Part shown: positions 1-8,235 of the stretch, piece by piece
How the letters are laid out: the number at the start of each line of letters is the position of its first letter
How positions within the stretch are numbered: the first letter of the stretch is position 1
NCBI GenBank assembly: GCA_002369175.1
Contig: DFES01000105.1
Location: 13,600 to 32,008, forward strand
From: Selenomonadaceae bacterium UBA3796
Lineage (GTDB): Bacteria; Bacillota; Negativicutes; Selenomonadales; Selenomonadaceae
Direction: 5' to 3'
Length of the DNA stretch: 18,409 bases
Program-made: the position numbers and the translations under genes
The notes under the pieces: generated by a model
What the model was told of the DNA's origin: nothing
Databases searched by the model: none
Seen by the model: the letters and a program-made list of their open reading frames with translations, nothing else

Positions 1-1313
1 TGGAGGACATCAACCTGCACTTTACGGGAGATTTCCATGCCATCACTACGGCGCATAACCTCCTGGCGGCAGTCATCGACAATCATATCCAACAGGGGAA
101 TGCGCTGGATATCGATGTGCGGCGGGTGGTCTGGAGGCGTGTGCTGGATCTCAATGACCGGGCGCTGCGCCATGTGGTTGTCGGCCTTGGGGGCACGGCG
201 CATGGAGTCCCAAGGGAAACGGGCTTTGACATCACCGTGGCCTCGGAGATGATGGCGATTCTCTGCCTGGTCAAAGATCTGGAAGACATGAAGAAGCGAC
301 TGGGGGAAATTGTCGTTGCTTATACCCGCGGCGGACGTGCAGTTCGCGCAAAGGAGCTCAATGTCACCGGTGCGCTCACGCTGCTCTTCAAGGATGCCAT
401 CAAGCCGAACCTGGTGCAGACGCTGGAAGGAACCCCGGCCTTCATCCATGGGGGGCCCTTTGCCAATATTGCCCATGGCTGCAACAGCATCATGGCGACG
501 AAGTTTGCCTTGAAGTTCTCGGATTATGTGGTGACGGAGGCTGGGTTCGGCGCGGATCTCGGGGCGGAGAAGTTCCTCAATATCAAGTGCCGTTTCGCCG
601 GACTTCATCCCGATGCCGTGGTCATTGTGGCAACCGTCCGCGCTCTCAAAATGCATGGGGGCATGGCGAAAGCCGACTTGTCCAAGGTGGACATGGAGGC
701 TCTGGAGAGAGGCTTTGCCAATCTTACGAAGCATATCGAGAATGTGAAGAAATTCGGCCTCCCCGCTGTGGTGGCAATCAATGCCTTCCCGACGGATACA
801 GCGGAGGAGCTGGAGTTCGTCAAGGGGAAATGCCGGGAAATGGGAGCGGAAGCCGCCCTTTCCCAGGTATGGGCCAAGGGCGGCGAAGGCGGCTTGGAGC
901 TTGCGGAAAAGGTGGAAGCCGCCATCCGGAAACCTTCGGATTTCCATTTCCTTTATGATGAAAATGACACGGTGATGAACAAAATCGAGGCTGTGGCTCG
1001 GGAAATCTACGGAGCAGATGGCGTGGACTATACGGAGACGGCTGAAAAGCAGATCCGTGAAATCGAGGAATTGGGTTTTGACAAGATGCCTGTATGCATG
1101 GCAAAAACCCAGTATTCCCTTTCCGATGATCTCACGAAACTTGGACGTCCCAGAGACTTCCGCATTACGGTGAGGGAACTTCGCGTTTCCGCCGGAGCAG
1201 GCTTCCTGGTAGCTCTTACCGGCAGCATTCTCACCATGCCGGGACTTCCGAAAAAGCCGGCGGCGGAGAACATGGATATCGACAGGAATGGAAGAATCAC
1301 AGGATTGTTTTGA
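1..1313 (+). CDS. fhs: Formate--tetrahydrofolate ligase, 3' part (N-terminus outside window)
   Basis: Cytosolic ATP-dependent ligase that joins formate to tetrahydrofolate, giving 10-formyl-THF for purine and C1 metabolism. The reading frame is open from the window edge (first full codon at base 3) and gives 436 residues, against about 555 for the family, so roughly the first 115-120 residues including the P-loop lie upstream. Visible family hallmarks are the opening EDINLHFTGDFHAIT, HGGPFANIAHGCNS, TEAGFGADLGAEKF and the C-terminal GAGFLVALTGSILTMPGLPKK segment ending in GRITGLF. An internal ATG at 117 is not a start, because the conserved sequence continues unbroken upstream of it. A reductase-family gene of the same folate pathway follows about 40 nt downstream and is probably in the same operon. 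No frameshift or missing block is seen. Identity is very secure; whether it serves acetogenic or anabolic folate flux cannot be told here. Confidence 0.97.
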   Translation, partial: EDINLHFTGDFHAITTAHNLLAAVIDNHIQQGNALDIDVRRVVWRRVLDLNDRALRHVVVGLGGTAHGVPRETGFDITVASEMMAILCLVKDLEDMKKRLGEIVVAYTRGGRAVRAKELNVTGALTLLFKDAIKPNLVQTLEGTPAFIHGGPFANIAHGCNSIMATKFALKFSDYVVTEAGFGADLGAEKFLNIKCRFAGLHPDAVVIVATVRALKMHGGMAKADLSKVDMEALERGFANLTKHIENVKKFGLPAVVAINAFPTDTAEELEFVKGKCREMGAEAALSQVWAKGGEGGLELAEKVEAAIRKPSDFHFLYDENDTVMNKIEAVAREIYGADGVDYTETAEKQIREIEELGFDKMPVCMAKTQYSLSDDLTKLGRPRDFRITVRELRVSAGAGFLVALTGSILTMPGLPKKPAAENMDIDRNGRITGLF

Positions 1314-1352
1314 TGGGAGTCACGGTGTCATAAGGCGAGGAGGATGAGCGAA

Positions 1353-2102
1353 GTGAAACGAGTTTCTGTGGAACTGATTCCAAGGGAGCCAAAACAGTTG
1401 CGGGAGGAATTGGAGTTTCTGCAATCATATAAGGACAGGATTGACATCATCAACATACCGGATCTGCTTCGTTTTGAGACCCGAAGCTGGGAAGGCGCGG
1501 CCATTGCCCAGGAGTATTTCCCTGTGTCCATGCCTCATATCCGCGCCATGGATGTGGATTTGGAAAAGCCCCTTTCCATGCAGGGCTTCCTGCGGGAGAA
1601 GCATATCCGGGAGGTGCTGGTCATCGAGGGAGATCCTCCCCAGGATATGGGGCACGAGACCTTTCCAACGACCAGTACCGATGTGATCCGCAAGTTCCGT
1701 GCGGAGATGCCGGAGGTGAGAGTTTTTGCGGGCATCGATCAGTACCGCGGCTCCATGCGCCATGAAAGGAGACGGGTGCAGCGGAAGATGCTTGCGGGAG
1801 CGGCGGGCTTCTTCACACAGCCCTTCTTCGATATGCGCTATCTGGAAATCTATCAGGATATGCTGCAGGGAGTGGAAGTCTACTGGGGCGTTTCCCCCGT
1901 CTTATCCCTCCGCTCCCAGAGCTATTGGGAGAGAAAGAACAATGTGGTCTTTCCGATGAATTTCGAGCCGACCCTCGCGTGGAGCATTGCCTTCTCGAAA
2001 CGAGTCATGGAATTTGCGGACAAGCAGGGCAGCAGCCTTTACCTCATGCCGATTCGGACGAATCTGGAGGAATACATCAAAGGGGTCTTTGAAGCTCTAT
2101 GA
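1353..2102 (+). CDS. metF: Methylenetetrahydrofolate reductase family protein (short form)
   Basis: Flavoprotein-type TIM barrel expected to reduce 5,10-methylene-THF to 5-methyl-THF. Family motifs in order are the N-terminal SVELIPRE strand (catalytic Glu region), VLVIEGDPP (the RGD-P loop), the RKMLAGAAGFFTQPFFD segment matching the family AGAxxxxTQxFFD signature, and VYWGVSPV. At 249 residues it is shorter than the usual 280-300 and divergent, so exact substrate and partner are uncertain. Start choice: an ATG at 1344 abuts the GAGGAGG ribosome site (1337-1343) with no spacing, while the GTG at 1353 lies 9 nt from it and begins V(M)KRVSVEL, as family members usually begin; GTG is therefore preferred. 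It follows fhs and its stop overlaps the next start (ATGA), which suggests one transcript. The family call is firm; the gene symbol is less so. Confidence 0.85.
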   Translation: MKRVSVELIPREPKQLREELEFLQSYKDRIDIINIPDLLRFETRSWEGAAIAQEYFPVSMPHIRAMDVDLEKPLSMQGFLREKHIREVLVIEGDPPQDMGHETFPTTSTDVIRKFRAEMPEVRVFAGIDQYRGSMRHERRRVQRKMLAGAAGFFTQPFFDMRYLEIYQDMLQGVEVYWGVSPVLSLRSQSYWERKNNVVFPMNFEPTLAWSIAFSKRVMEFADKQGSSLYLMPIRTNLEEYIKGVFEAL

Positions 2103-2899
2103 AAAATTTGTGGAAGGAAATGCACACATGGATGGCGAATTATATGAAGTCCTTCTATACGGAGGATGCGGAGGTACAGAACGGCATCCACCTGAAGGAA
2201 CTGCATACGGGGTATGTCACAGCCCATTGCCGTGAACTGGCAGTCCATCTGGGGCTTGGGGAGCATGAGAGGCGACTGGCGGAGATCGTGGGGCTCTTCC
2301 ATGATGTGGGCAGATTCCGCCAATACTCTCTCTACAGGACCTTCAATGACGCACAGTCGGAGGATCATGCGGATCTCGGCCTCAAGGTTCTCTCGGAGCT
2401 CCCCTTCATGAAAGAGCTGTCGGAGGAGGACGAAGCGCTTGTGCGCTTTGCCATCGGAAACCACAACAAGCGCGTGATCGCTCCCACGGAGGATCGGCGA
2501 AAACTTCGGATGGCGAAGATCATCCGGGATGCCGACAAGCTGGATATCTACCGTGTCCTGAGACCGTACCTGACGGGTACGGATATGGAAGGTGCGCCGA
2601 ATTTCATCAAGGTGCAGGCGGGGCAGGAAGTGAGTCCCGATTTCATTGAGATTTTTGTCGCAGGGGGGCAGGCGGACTACCACCAGATCAGAACCCATGG
2701 CGATCGCAAACTGGTACGGCTTCTGTGGGTGTATGACATCAATTTCAGTTGGACGTTGCAGCGCATCGTGGAGGCCGGTTATGTGGATGATATCATAGCT
2801 TCCCTGGAACCCAGGAATGAGCGCATGGAGCTTGGCATAGAGCGTCTGCGGAGCTATATTGCCGAGAAATGCAGGACAGAGGATAGGATGGATATTTGA
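2099..2899 (+). CDS. HD-domain metal-dependent phosphohydrolase family protein
   Basis: A 266-residue soluble protein of the HD superfamily, which hydrolyses phosphate esters or nucleotides using metal held by His and Asp. Visible ligands are H43 (in YVTAH), H68-D69 (GLFHDVGRFRQY), probable helper histidines H90 and H122, and D144 or D146 in the DADKLDIYRVL segment. The C-terminal 90 residues show no motif I recognise. The start ATG overlaps the preceding stop by 4 nt (ATGA), so translation is probably coupled. Alternative in-frame ATGs at 2120 and 2132 cannot be excluded, the latter having GGAAGGA 13 nt upstream. The substrate cannot be deduced: the neighbours are folate enzymes and glnS, and no partner domain is present. 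It could be a nucleotidase or a housekeeping phosphohydrolase. Confidence 0.85.
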   Translation: MKNLWKEMHTWMANYMKSFYTEDAEVQNGIHLKELHTGYVTAHCRELAVHLGLGEHERRLAEIVGLFHDVGRFRQYSLYRTFNDAQSEDHADLGLKVLSELPFMKELSEEDEALVRFAIGNHNKRVIAPTEDRRKLRMAKIIRDADKLDIYRVLRPYLTGTDMEGAPNFIKVQAGQEVSPDFIEIFVAGGQADYHQIRTHGDRKLVRLLWVYDINFSWTLQRIVEAGYVDDIIASLEPRNERMELGIERLRSYIAEKCRTEDRMDI

Positions 2900-2919
2900 G
2901 AGGATAAGGAGCACGAAAT

Positions 2920-4596
2920 ATGGCGGAGATGAATCTGGCACCCAATTTCATACAGAATGCAATCGAAGAAGATTTGCGGAACGGTAAGTACACGGAGGGC
3001 ATCCATACCCGATTCCCGCCGGAACCGAACGGTTATCTTCACGTAGGCCATGCGAAATCCATTTGCTTGAATTTCGGTCTGGCGGAGAAAAACAAGGGAA
3101 TCTGCAATCTTCGCTTTGACGATACAAATCCCACGAAGGAGGATACCGAGTATGTGGACTCCATTCAGGAAGATATCAAGTGGCTGGGGTTCAACTGGGG
3201 AGATCGCAAGTTCTACGCATCGGATTATTTCGACAAGCTCTACCATTACGCTGAGGAACTCATATGCAAGGGGCTGGCGTATGTGGATGATCTGTCGGCA
3301 GAGGAGATCCGGGCATACCGCGGCACTCTGACGGAGCCGGGCAAGGAGAGTCCCTGCCGGAACAGATCCGTGGAGGAAAATCTCGATCTTTTCCGCCGAA
3401 TGAAGGCTGGAGAGTTCCCGGACGGTGCAAAGGTGCTTCGGGCGAAAATCGACATGGCATCCCCCAACATGGTCATGCGGGATACGGTCATTTACCGCAT
3501 TGCCCATGCGGAACATCACCGCACCGGGACAGAATGGTGCATCTATCCCATGTATGATTTCGCCCATCCGCTCTCCGATGCCATTGAGGGGATTACGCAT
3601 TCCGTCTGCACTCTGGAGTTCGAGGAACATCGCCCCTTCTACGACTGGCTGCTGGAGGCGCTGGGATTTGATGCGAACACCAGGCCCAGGCAGATCGAGT
3701 TTGCCCGGTTGAACCTCACGAATACCGTCACGAGCAAGCGAAAGCTTCGCCAGCTTGTGGAGGAGGGATATGTGCGGGGGTGGGATGATCCGCGCATGCC
3801 GACCATTTGCGGGCTTCGCCGCCGCGGCTACACGCCGGCATCCCTTCGGAAATTCTGTGAGGAAATCGGCGTAGCCAAGGGCAACAGCCTTGTGGATGTT
3901 GCCATGCTGGAGCATTGCATCAGGGATGACCTCAATGAGAATGCCGACCGTGTCATGGCAGTGCTGCATCCACTGAAGGTGGTGCTGACGAACTATCCGG
4001 AGGGCAGGCGGGAGTATCTTTTGGCAGATAACAATCCCCTGCGGGGCGGCAGCCGCTTCCTTCCTTTTTCCAGGGAAATCTTCATCGAGCAGGAGGATTT
4101 CATGGAGGAAGCGCCGAAAAAATTCTTCCGCCTGAAACCCGGAGGAGAGGTTCGCCTCAAGCATGCCTACATCATAAAATGCGAGGAAGTCATCAAGGAT
4201 GCCTCCGGAAATGTCATCGAACTTCGCTGCAGCTGCGATTTGGATTCCAAGAGCGGCGGCCCCACGGCGGGAAGGAAAATCAAGGGAACCATCCATTGGG
4301 TGGAAGCGAATACTGCCATCAAGGCGGAAGTCCGCCTCTACGATTACCTTTTGGAGACCGATGACAATGGCAACGTGCCGGAAGCGTTCGTCGAGTCCCT
4401 CAATCAGAATTCCATGGAAATTTTAGAGGATGCGCTGATTGAACCAAGCGTGAAACTGACGGCGGAGGGAACACATTATCAGTTCCTTCGGACGGGGTAT
4501 TTTGTAGTGGATCCCGATACGACGCCGGAGCATCTTGTGTTCAACCGCGTGGTGGGACTTAGGGATTCCTGGGCAAAGGCCGCACAGAAAGGTTGA
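2920..4596 (+). CDS. glnS: Glutamine--tRNA ligase
   Basis: Class I aminoacyl-tRNA synthetase that charges tRNA-Gln with glutamine in the cytosol. It has 558 residues, close to the E. coli enzyme. The HIGH-type signature is PEPNGYLHVGHAKS (residues 34-47, core HVGH 41-44), followed by RFDDTNPTKED (65-75), the GTLTEPGKESPCRNRS insert, the YDFAHPLSDAIEGITHS block (212-228), and VTSKRKL (270-276) in the KMSKS position, where E. coli has VMSKRKL. The anticodon-binding beta-barrels fill the C-terminal third and end in NRVVGLRDSW. The start ATG has AAGGAG 8 nt upstream. It sits 20 nt after the HD gene and 11 nt before a small hypothetical gene, probably in one operon. Most Firmicutes make Gln-tRNA indirectly through GatCAB, so a true GlnRS is informative about lineage. 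Confidence 0.97.
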   Translation: MAEMNLAPNFIQNAIEEDLRNGKYTEGIHTRFPPEPNGYLHVGHAKSICLNFGLAEKNKGICNLRFDDTNPTKEDTEYVDSIQEDIKWLGFNWGDRKFYASDYFDKLYHYAEELICKGLAYVDDLSAEEIRAYRGTLTEPGKESPCRNRSVEENLDLFRRMKAGEFPDGAKVLRAKIDMASPNMVMRDTVIYRIAHAEHHRTGTEWCIYPMYDFAHPLSDAIEGITHSVCTLEFEEHRPFYDWLLEALGFDANTRPRQIEFARLNLTNTVTSKRKLRQLVEEGYVRGWDDPRMPTICGLRRRGYTPASLRKFCEEIGVAKGNSLVDVAMLEHCIRDDLNENADRVMAVLHPLKVVLTNYPEGRREYLLADNNPLRGGSRFLPFSREIFIEQEDFMEEAPKKFFRLKPGGEVRLKHAYIIKCEEVIKDASGNVIELRCSCDLDSKSGGPTAGRKIKGTIHWVEANTAIKAEVRLYDYLLETDDNGNVPEAFVESLNQNSMEILEDALIEPSVKLTAEGTHYQFLRTGYFVVDPDTTPEHLVFNRVVGLRDSWAKAAQKG

Positions 4597-4607
4597 GGTG
4601 ACAGTTC

Positions 4608-4946
4608 ATGTCAAAGATGACAAAAAAACCGAAAGCGGAAAAAATTCCCCGGGGACTCACGGACAAGGATATGTTCCGGGATTATGTGGAGGAAGAGACC
4701 CTGGAGGCCAGGTTTGTGGCTGCAGAAAAGAAGGAGGAGAAGCGCCGCAGGGAGAAGGATGAGATCGAGCCGCCGGCGAATCTCGCGCGGGCAGGCCTCA
4801 CGTCGGACATCATGGATCGTTTGGGCAGGGAACTCTTGCAGCTCAAGATGGAACTCTTTCGTGAGGGCATCAAGGAATACACCATGCAGATACGGCGGGA
4901 GGGACAGAATATCATCCTGACGCCGGTGGAGCGGCCTCATACATAG
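4608..4946 (+). CDS. Small charged hypothetical protein
   Basis: I do not recognise this 112-residue protein. It is strongly charged: a Lys-rich N-terminus (KPKAEK), then a Lys/Glu/Arg-rich predicted helix over about residues 33-52 (KKEEKRRREKDEIEP), then LTSDIMDRLGRELLQLKMELFREGIKEY, which looks amphipathic, and a short beta-like tail QNIILTPVERP. There is no signal peptide, membrane segment, cysteine or catalytic signature. A good ribosome site (GAGGTGA, 4595-4601) overlaps the glnS stop and lies 6 nt from the ATG, so it is almost certainly translated, coupled to glnS. The composition would suit a nucleic-acid- or ribosome-associated factor, but that is speculation. Confidence 0.75.
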   Translation: MSKMTKKPKAEKIPRGLTDKDMFRDYVEEETLEARFVAAEKKEEKRRREKDEIEPPANLARAGLTSDIMDRLGRELLQLKMELFREGIKEYTMQIRREGQNIILTPVERPHT

Positions 4947-4960
4947 GGCGCAGCAAAAAA

Positions 4961-5002
4961 GTAAATATTTACGGAGCCGCATATCCAGCGTCCGAAGCTC
5001 CG
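4961..5002. promoter_or_regulatory. Palindrome and inverted repeat upstream of the transporter gene
   Basis: The 125-nt gap before the transporter contains a perfect 12-nt palindrome GTAAATATTTAC (4961-4972), followed directly by the inverted repeat CGGAGC (4972-4977) / GCTCCG (4997-5002). Either could be an operator or a transcript stem-loop. No convincing -35/-10 pair was found in the gap. Confidence 0.3.
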
Positions 5003-5071
5003 ATGCTTTCGGGAAATTTTATCAAACGCGCATATGTGTTTCTGAAATAAGCAGAAGGAAGTGGAAATGCC

Positions 5072-6352
5072 TTGAATAGTACGGCAGTAGCGGTCATCGT
5101 TTTTGTAGCCGCTTATGCACTTATCATCTCGGAGAAAGTGCATCGAACCATCGTCGGCATCCTTGGGGCAATGCTCATGATTTTGTTCGGTATTCTCGAT
5201 CAGGAAACCGCCATTCGTCACATTGATTTCAATACTTTGGGGCTGCTTATGGGCATGATGGTCATCGTGAGCATCACCAGCGAGACCGGGCTCTTCAATT
5301 TTTTGGCCATTTGGGCGGCAAAGAAGGTCAAGGCGAAGCCTGTGGCACTTCTTTTGGCGCTCTCCACCATTACGGCAGTGTGTTCGGCGCTTCTGGATAA
5401 TGTGACGACGGTGCTCCTGACGGTGCCGATCACCTTCAGCATCACGTCACAGCTCAAGGTGGATGTCAAACCGTTCCTGATCTCCCAGATACTGGCCTCC
5501 AACATTGGCGGCACGGCGACGTTGATCGGCGACCCCCCCAATATCATGATCGGCAGCGCCGTAGGCCTTAGTTTCGTGGATTTCATCTACAATATGACGG
5601 GGGTTTCCATCATCATATTCATTATTGTGGAAGCCCTGATGATTCTCATTTACGGCAAGGAACTGGTTACACAGCCGGCACTTCGGGACAAGGTGATGCA
5701 CTTTGATGAAAAGAGCCAGATCAAGGATCCCGTGCTTCTCAAAAAATGTCTGTTTGCAGTTGCTGTGACCATCACGATGTTTGTCCTGCACAGCAGGCTT
5801 CACCTGGAGACGGCGACGGCTGCCCTGACAGGTGCCGGGCTTCTTCTGCTCATCTCCTACGCCCGCAATGAGGTCATGATTGCCAAGGCTCTTTCAAGGG
5901 TTGAGTGGCTGGCGATTTTCTTCTTCGCCGGACTCTTCGTTCTGGTCGGTGCATTGGTGGAAACCGGCGTCATTGAGATGCTGGCGGCAGAGGCAATCAA
6001 GATCACGAAGGGGAACGAGGGGGCAACGACCATGCTCATTCTATGGATGAGCGCCTTTGCCTCAGCTTTCATTGACAACATTCCCTTCGTGGCAACACTG
6101 ATTCCCCTGATACAGGACATGGGGCGGATGGGCATTGCGGATCTGGCGCCTATGTGGTGGGCGCTTGCCCTCGGTGCATGCCTCGGCGGCAACGGCACCC
6201 TCATCGGTGCCAGCGCCAATGTGGTGGTAGCTTCCATGGCGGCTCAGAGAGGGAAGCCCATTTCCTTCCTTGCGTTCATGAAAATCGCCCTGCCCATCAT
6301 GACCTTGACCATAGCCATCAGCAGCGTTTATGTCTGGATTCGGTATTTGTAA
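5072..6352 (+). CDS. ArsB/NhaD-superfamily (SLC13-like) membrane transporter
   Basis: A polytopic inner-membrane carrier of the ion transporter superfamily that includes ArsB, NhaD and the P protein. It has 426 residues and about 10-12 hydrophobic segments. The two inverted halves each carry a signature pair: SALLDNVTTVLL with SNIGGTATLIGDPPN, and SAFIDNIPFVATLIP with CLGGNGTLIGASANVV. In this fold these Asp-Asn and GGxxTLIGxxxN elements form the re-entrant hairpins that bind Na+ and substrate. The substrate (organic or inorganic anion, or Na+/H+ exchange) cannot be read from sequence; no arsenic genes adjoin it. The start is TTG, with AAGGAAG at 5055-5061. An out-of-frame ATG CCT TGA at 5067-5075 overlaps this start. 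The gene is flanked by its own gap and a terminator, so it is likely monocistronic. Confidence 0.9.
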   Translation: MNSTAVAVIVFVAAYALIISEKVHRTIVGILGAMLMILFGILDQETAIRHIDFNTLGLLMGMMVIVSITSETGLFNFLAIWAAKKVKAKPVALLLALSTITAVCSALLDNVTTVLLTVPITFSITSQLKVDVKPFLISQILASNIGGTATLIGDPPNIMIGSAVGLSFVDFIYNMTGVSIIIFIIVEALMILIYGKELVTQPALRDKVMHFDEKSQIKDPVLLKKCLFAVAVTITMFVLHSRLHLETATAALTGAGLLLLISYARNEVMIAKALSRVEWLAIFFFAGLFVLVGALVETGVIEMLAAEAIKITKGNEGATTMLILWMSAFASAFIDNIPFVATLIPLIQDMGRMGIADLAPMWWALALGACLGGNGTLIGASANVVVASMAAQRGKPISFLAFMKIALPIMTLTIAISSVYVWIRYL

Positions 6353-6375
6353 TAATCAACAAAACAGAAAAGATG

Positions 6376-6411
6376 GCCCTGCCCCGAATAATTTTGAGGC
6401 AGGGCTTTTTT
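6376..6411 (+). terminator. Rho-independent terminator after the transporter
   Basis: Stem GCCCTGCC (6376-6383) pairs perfectly with GGCAGGGC (6398-6405) around a 14-nt AT-rich loop and is followed by six T residues (6406-6411). It lies 23 nt after the transporter stop. Confidence 0.92.
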
Positions 6412-6495
6412 CGTAAAAAGGAAAATAGATTGTTTTGTCGAATCCTTAAGTATGAGAGGTCGTGCAATTGTCTGAAGAAAGAATGGGAATCTATC

Positions 6496-8235
6496 ATGAA
6501 ACAAGTCATATGCAACATACAGTCCCTGAGTGAATTGGAAGGCTGCATGGAAAGATTCCGGAGGGTTTGTCCGGCGGAGTATTCATCGATTTTGGTATCC
6601 ATATTCACCCATTGGACGGACAGGGAAGTGCTCAGGAAACTGACGGAGAAGATTTCCCGCCGCCTGCCGCGGGCATGCATCGTGGGCTCCACCTCCTCCG
6701 GCGGCATCATGGAAGGCAAGCTTGAGATGCACAACACGGTTCTGAGCTTCATGGTCTTCGAGGATACGAAGCTTTTGGTGCGAAGCTTTTCGGATCGGAC
6801 GGATTCCGTGGAAGACGGGGCGAGTTTTCTGGAAGAGTGCCGGAACATGGAGCATCTGGTGGGAATCGAGTTCCTGGCTACCCTGCGGAGTTTCAATGCC
6901 CAAGGATTTTTTGGGCAGCTGGCGGAGCTTTCCCCGGAGGTGGCGGTTTTTGGCGGAGGCGCAGATACTTACGCGCCGAGGGAAGATATCTATGTATTCA
7001 CCGACGATGCGATTCTTGATGCGGGCATGGTGGCAGTCTGCTTCCTGAGCCCCTCCCTCTCCATACGCGTGGAAGCGGGCATTGGCTGGAAGCCCCTGGG
7101 AACGCCCATGAAGATCACGGCAACCCATGGAAACCTCATCATACGCGAGTTGGACAACAAGCCTGCCGTATCCATTTACGAGAAGTACCTGAAGATCTAC
7201 CCCAATGAACGCTTCCATCAGAATGTCCTGACCTTCCCGCTGATGCTGGAACGGGACGGGGTAAGTCTTGCGCGGCTGCCGGATGCCTATATGGAGGACG
7301 GGTCGCTGGTCTTCAACGCAAGCTGCAACGAGGGGGAATATGTGCGCCTTGCCTACGGCGATACCAGCGAAATTCTGGAGCATACCCGGCGCATGCAGGA
7401 CAATCTCATGAGCGATACGCCGGAAGCCATTCTTATTTTCAGCTGCGTTACCCGTCGTATTTTCCTGCAGGGATCTGTGAAGTATGAGCTTCACCGGTAT
7501 CAGGACATAGCGCCGGTGGCAGGGCTCTATACGCACGGGGAGATCAACCGCCAGGGCGGCCGCATACAGATGCTGAACATGACACTGGTATCCGTGGGCT
7601 TCCGGGAGAGCCCCATGAGGGGTGAGGTAAAGAAGCTCAGTCAGTCCGATGACATAGAGATGGAGATGAATGATAACATGTCCCTGGCGCAAAGGCTGGC
7701 ATGTTTCATCACCGTGACGGCTGAGGAACTTGAGATTGCCAACCGCAAGCTGGTGGTGCTGGCCTGCCAGGACCGGCTGACGGAACTCTTCAACCGAGGG
7801 GAAATTGAGAGCAGGCTCAAGCAGAGTGTGAAGGATATGCGGATCATAGGAAAGCCTGTCTCTGTCATCATGCTGGACCTGGACAATTTCAAGTCCATCA
7901 ATGACACTTTCGGACACGAGGCCGGGGACAATGTGCTCAAGACCATGGCAAAGGTTCTCATGGAATCCATTCGCCAAAGCGATGCCGCCGGGCGTTGGGG
8001 AGGCGAGGAATTCCTGGTGGTACTGCCGGGCGTGAAGCTAGAAGAGGCATGTCATGTGGCAGAGCGCATACGCCGGACGATTTCCCAAAAGGAACTGCTG
8101 CCGGATCGTCCGGTGACGGCGAGCCTCGGGGTGGCGGAGATCCTTCCCGGGGAGGACTGTCTTGCTTTCTATCACCGTCTGGACGAGAATCTCTACACGG
8201 CAAAGAAAAGCGGAAAGAACCGCGTGGTATCATGA
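6496..8235 (+). CDS. FIST-domain diguanylate cyclase (FIST_N-FIST_C-GGDEF)
   Basis: A soluble 579-residue protein with no membrane segment. Residues about 30-220 match the FIST N-terminal sensory domain (CIVGSTSSGGIMEGK, VFGGGADTYA) and about 225-365 the FIST C-terminal domain (ILIFSCVTRRIF, GLYTHGEINRQGG, LNMTLVSVGF). FIST domains are predicted small-ligand sensors, perhaps for amino acids. A short linker leads to a full GGDEF domain (420-578) with DLDNFKSINDTFGHEAGD, the active GGEEF at 502-506 and an intact inhibitory site RQSD (493-496) five residues before it. It should therefore make c-di-GMP and be product-inhibited. The start ATG has GGGA 7 nt upstream; a much longer upstream reading is rejected because it runs back through the terminator and transporter. 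Its stop overlaps the end of the convergent DUF192 gene by 6 nt. Confidence 0.9.
   Translation: MKQVICNIQSLSELEGCMERFRRVCPAEYSSILVSIFTHWTDREVLRKLTEKISRRLPRACIVGSTSSGGIMEGKLEMHNTVLSFMVFEDTKLLVRSFSDRTDSVEDGASFLEECRNMEHLVGIEFLATLRSFNAQGFFGQLAELSPEVAVFGGGADTYAPREDIYVFTDDAILDAGMVAVCFLSPSLSIRVEAGIGWKPLGTPMKITATHGNLIIRELDNKPAVSIYEKYLKIYPNERFHQNVLTFPLMLERDGVSLARLPDAYMEDGSLVFNASCNEGEYVRLAYGDTSEILEHTRRMQDNLMSDTPEAILIFSCVTRRIFLQGSVKYELHRYQDIAPVAGLYTHGEINRQGGRIQMLNMTLVSVGFRESPMRGEVKKLSQSDDIEMEMNDNMSLAQRLACFITVTAEELEIANRKLVVLACQDRLTELFNRGEIESRLKQSVKDMRIIGKPVSVIMLDLDNFKSINDTFGHEAGDNVLKTMAKVLMESIRQSDAAGRWGGEEFLVVLPGVKLEEACHVAERIRRTISQKELLPDRPVTASLGVAEILPGEDCLAFYHRLDENLYTAKKSGKNRVVS

Noticed and set aside
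2854..4296. A 480-codon open frame on the minus strand opposite glnS.
   Set aside because: It is antisense to a complete GlnRS and has a His/Pro/Arg-rich composition typical of shadow frames.
6412..6456. Flagellar-type sigma-28 or sigma-70 promoter ahead of FIST-GGDEF.
   Set aside because: TAAA and GTCGAA-like elements exist but with wrong spacing, and TTGTTT/TATGAG have only a 15-bp spacer; too weak to annotate.
6154..6495. A 114-codon N-terminal extension of the FIST-GGDEF protein.
   Set aside because: It would read through the transporter's 3' end and an intrinsic terminator, and encodes no conserved sequence.
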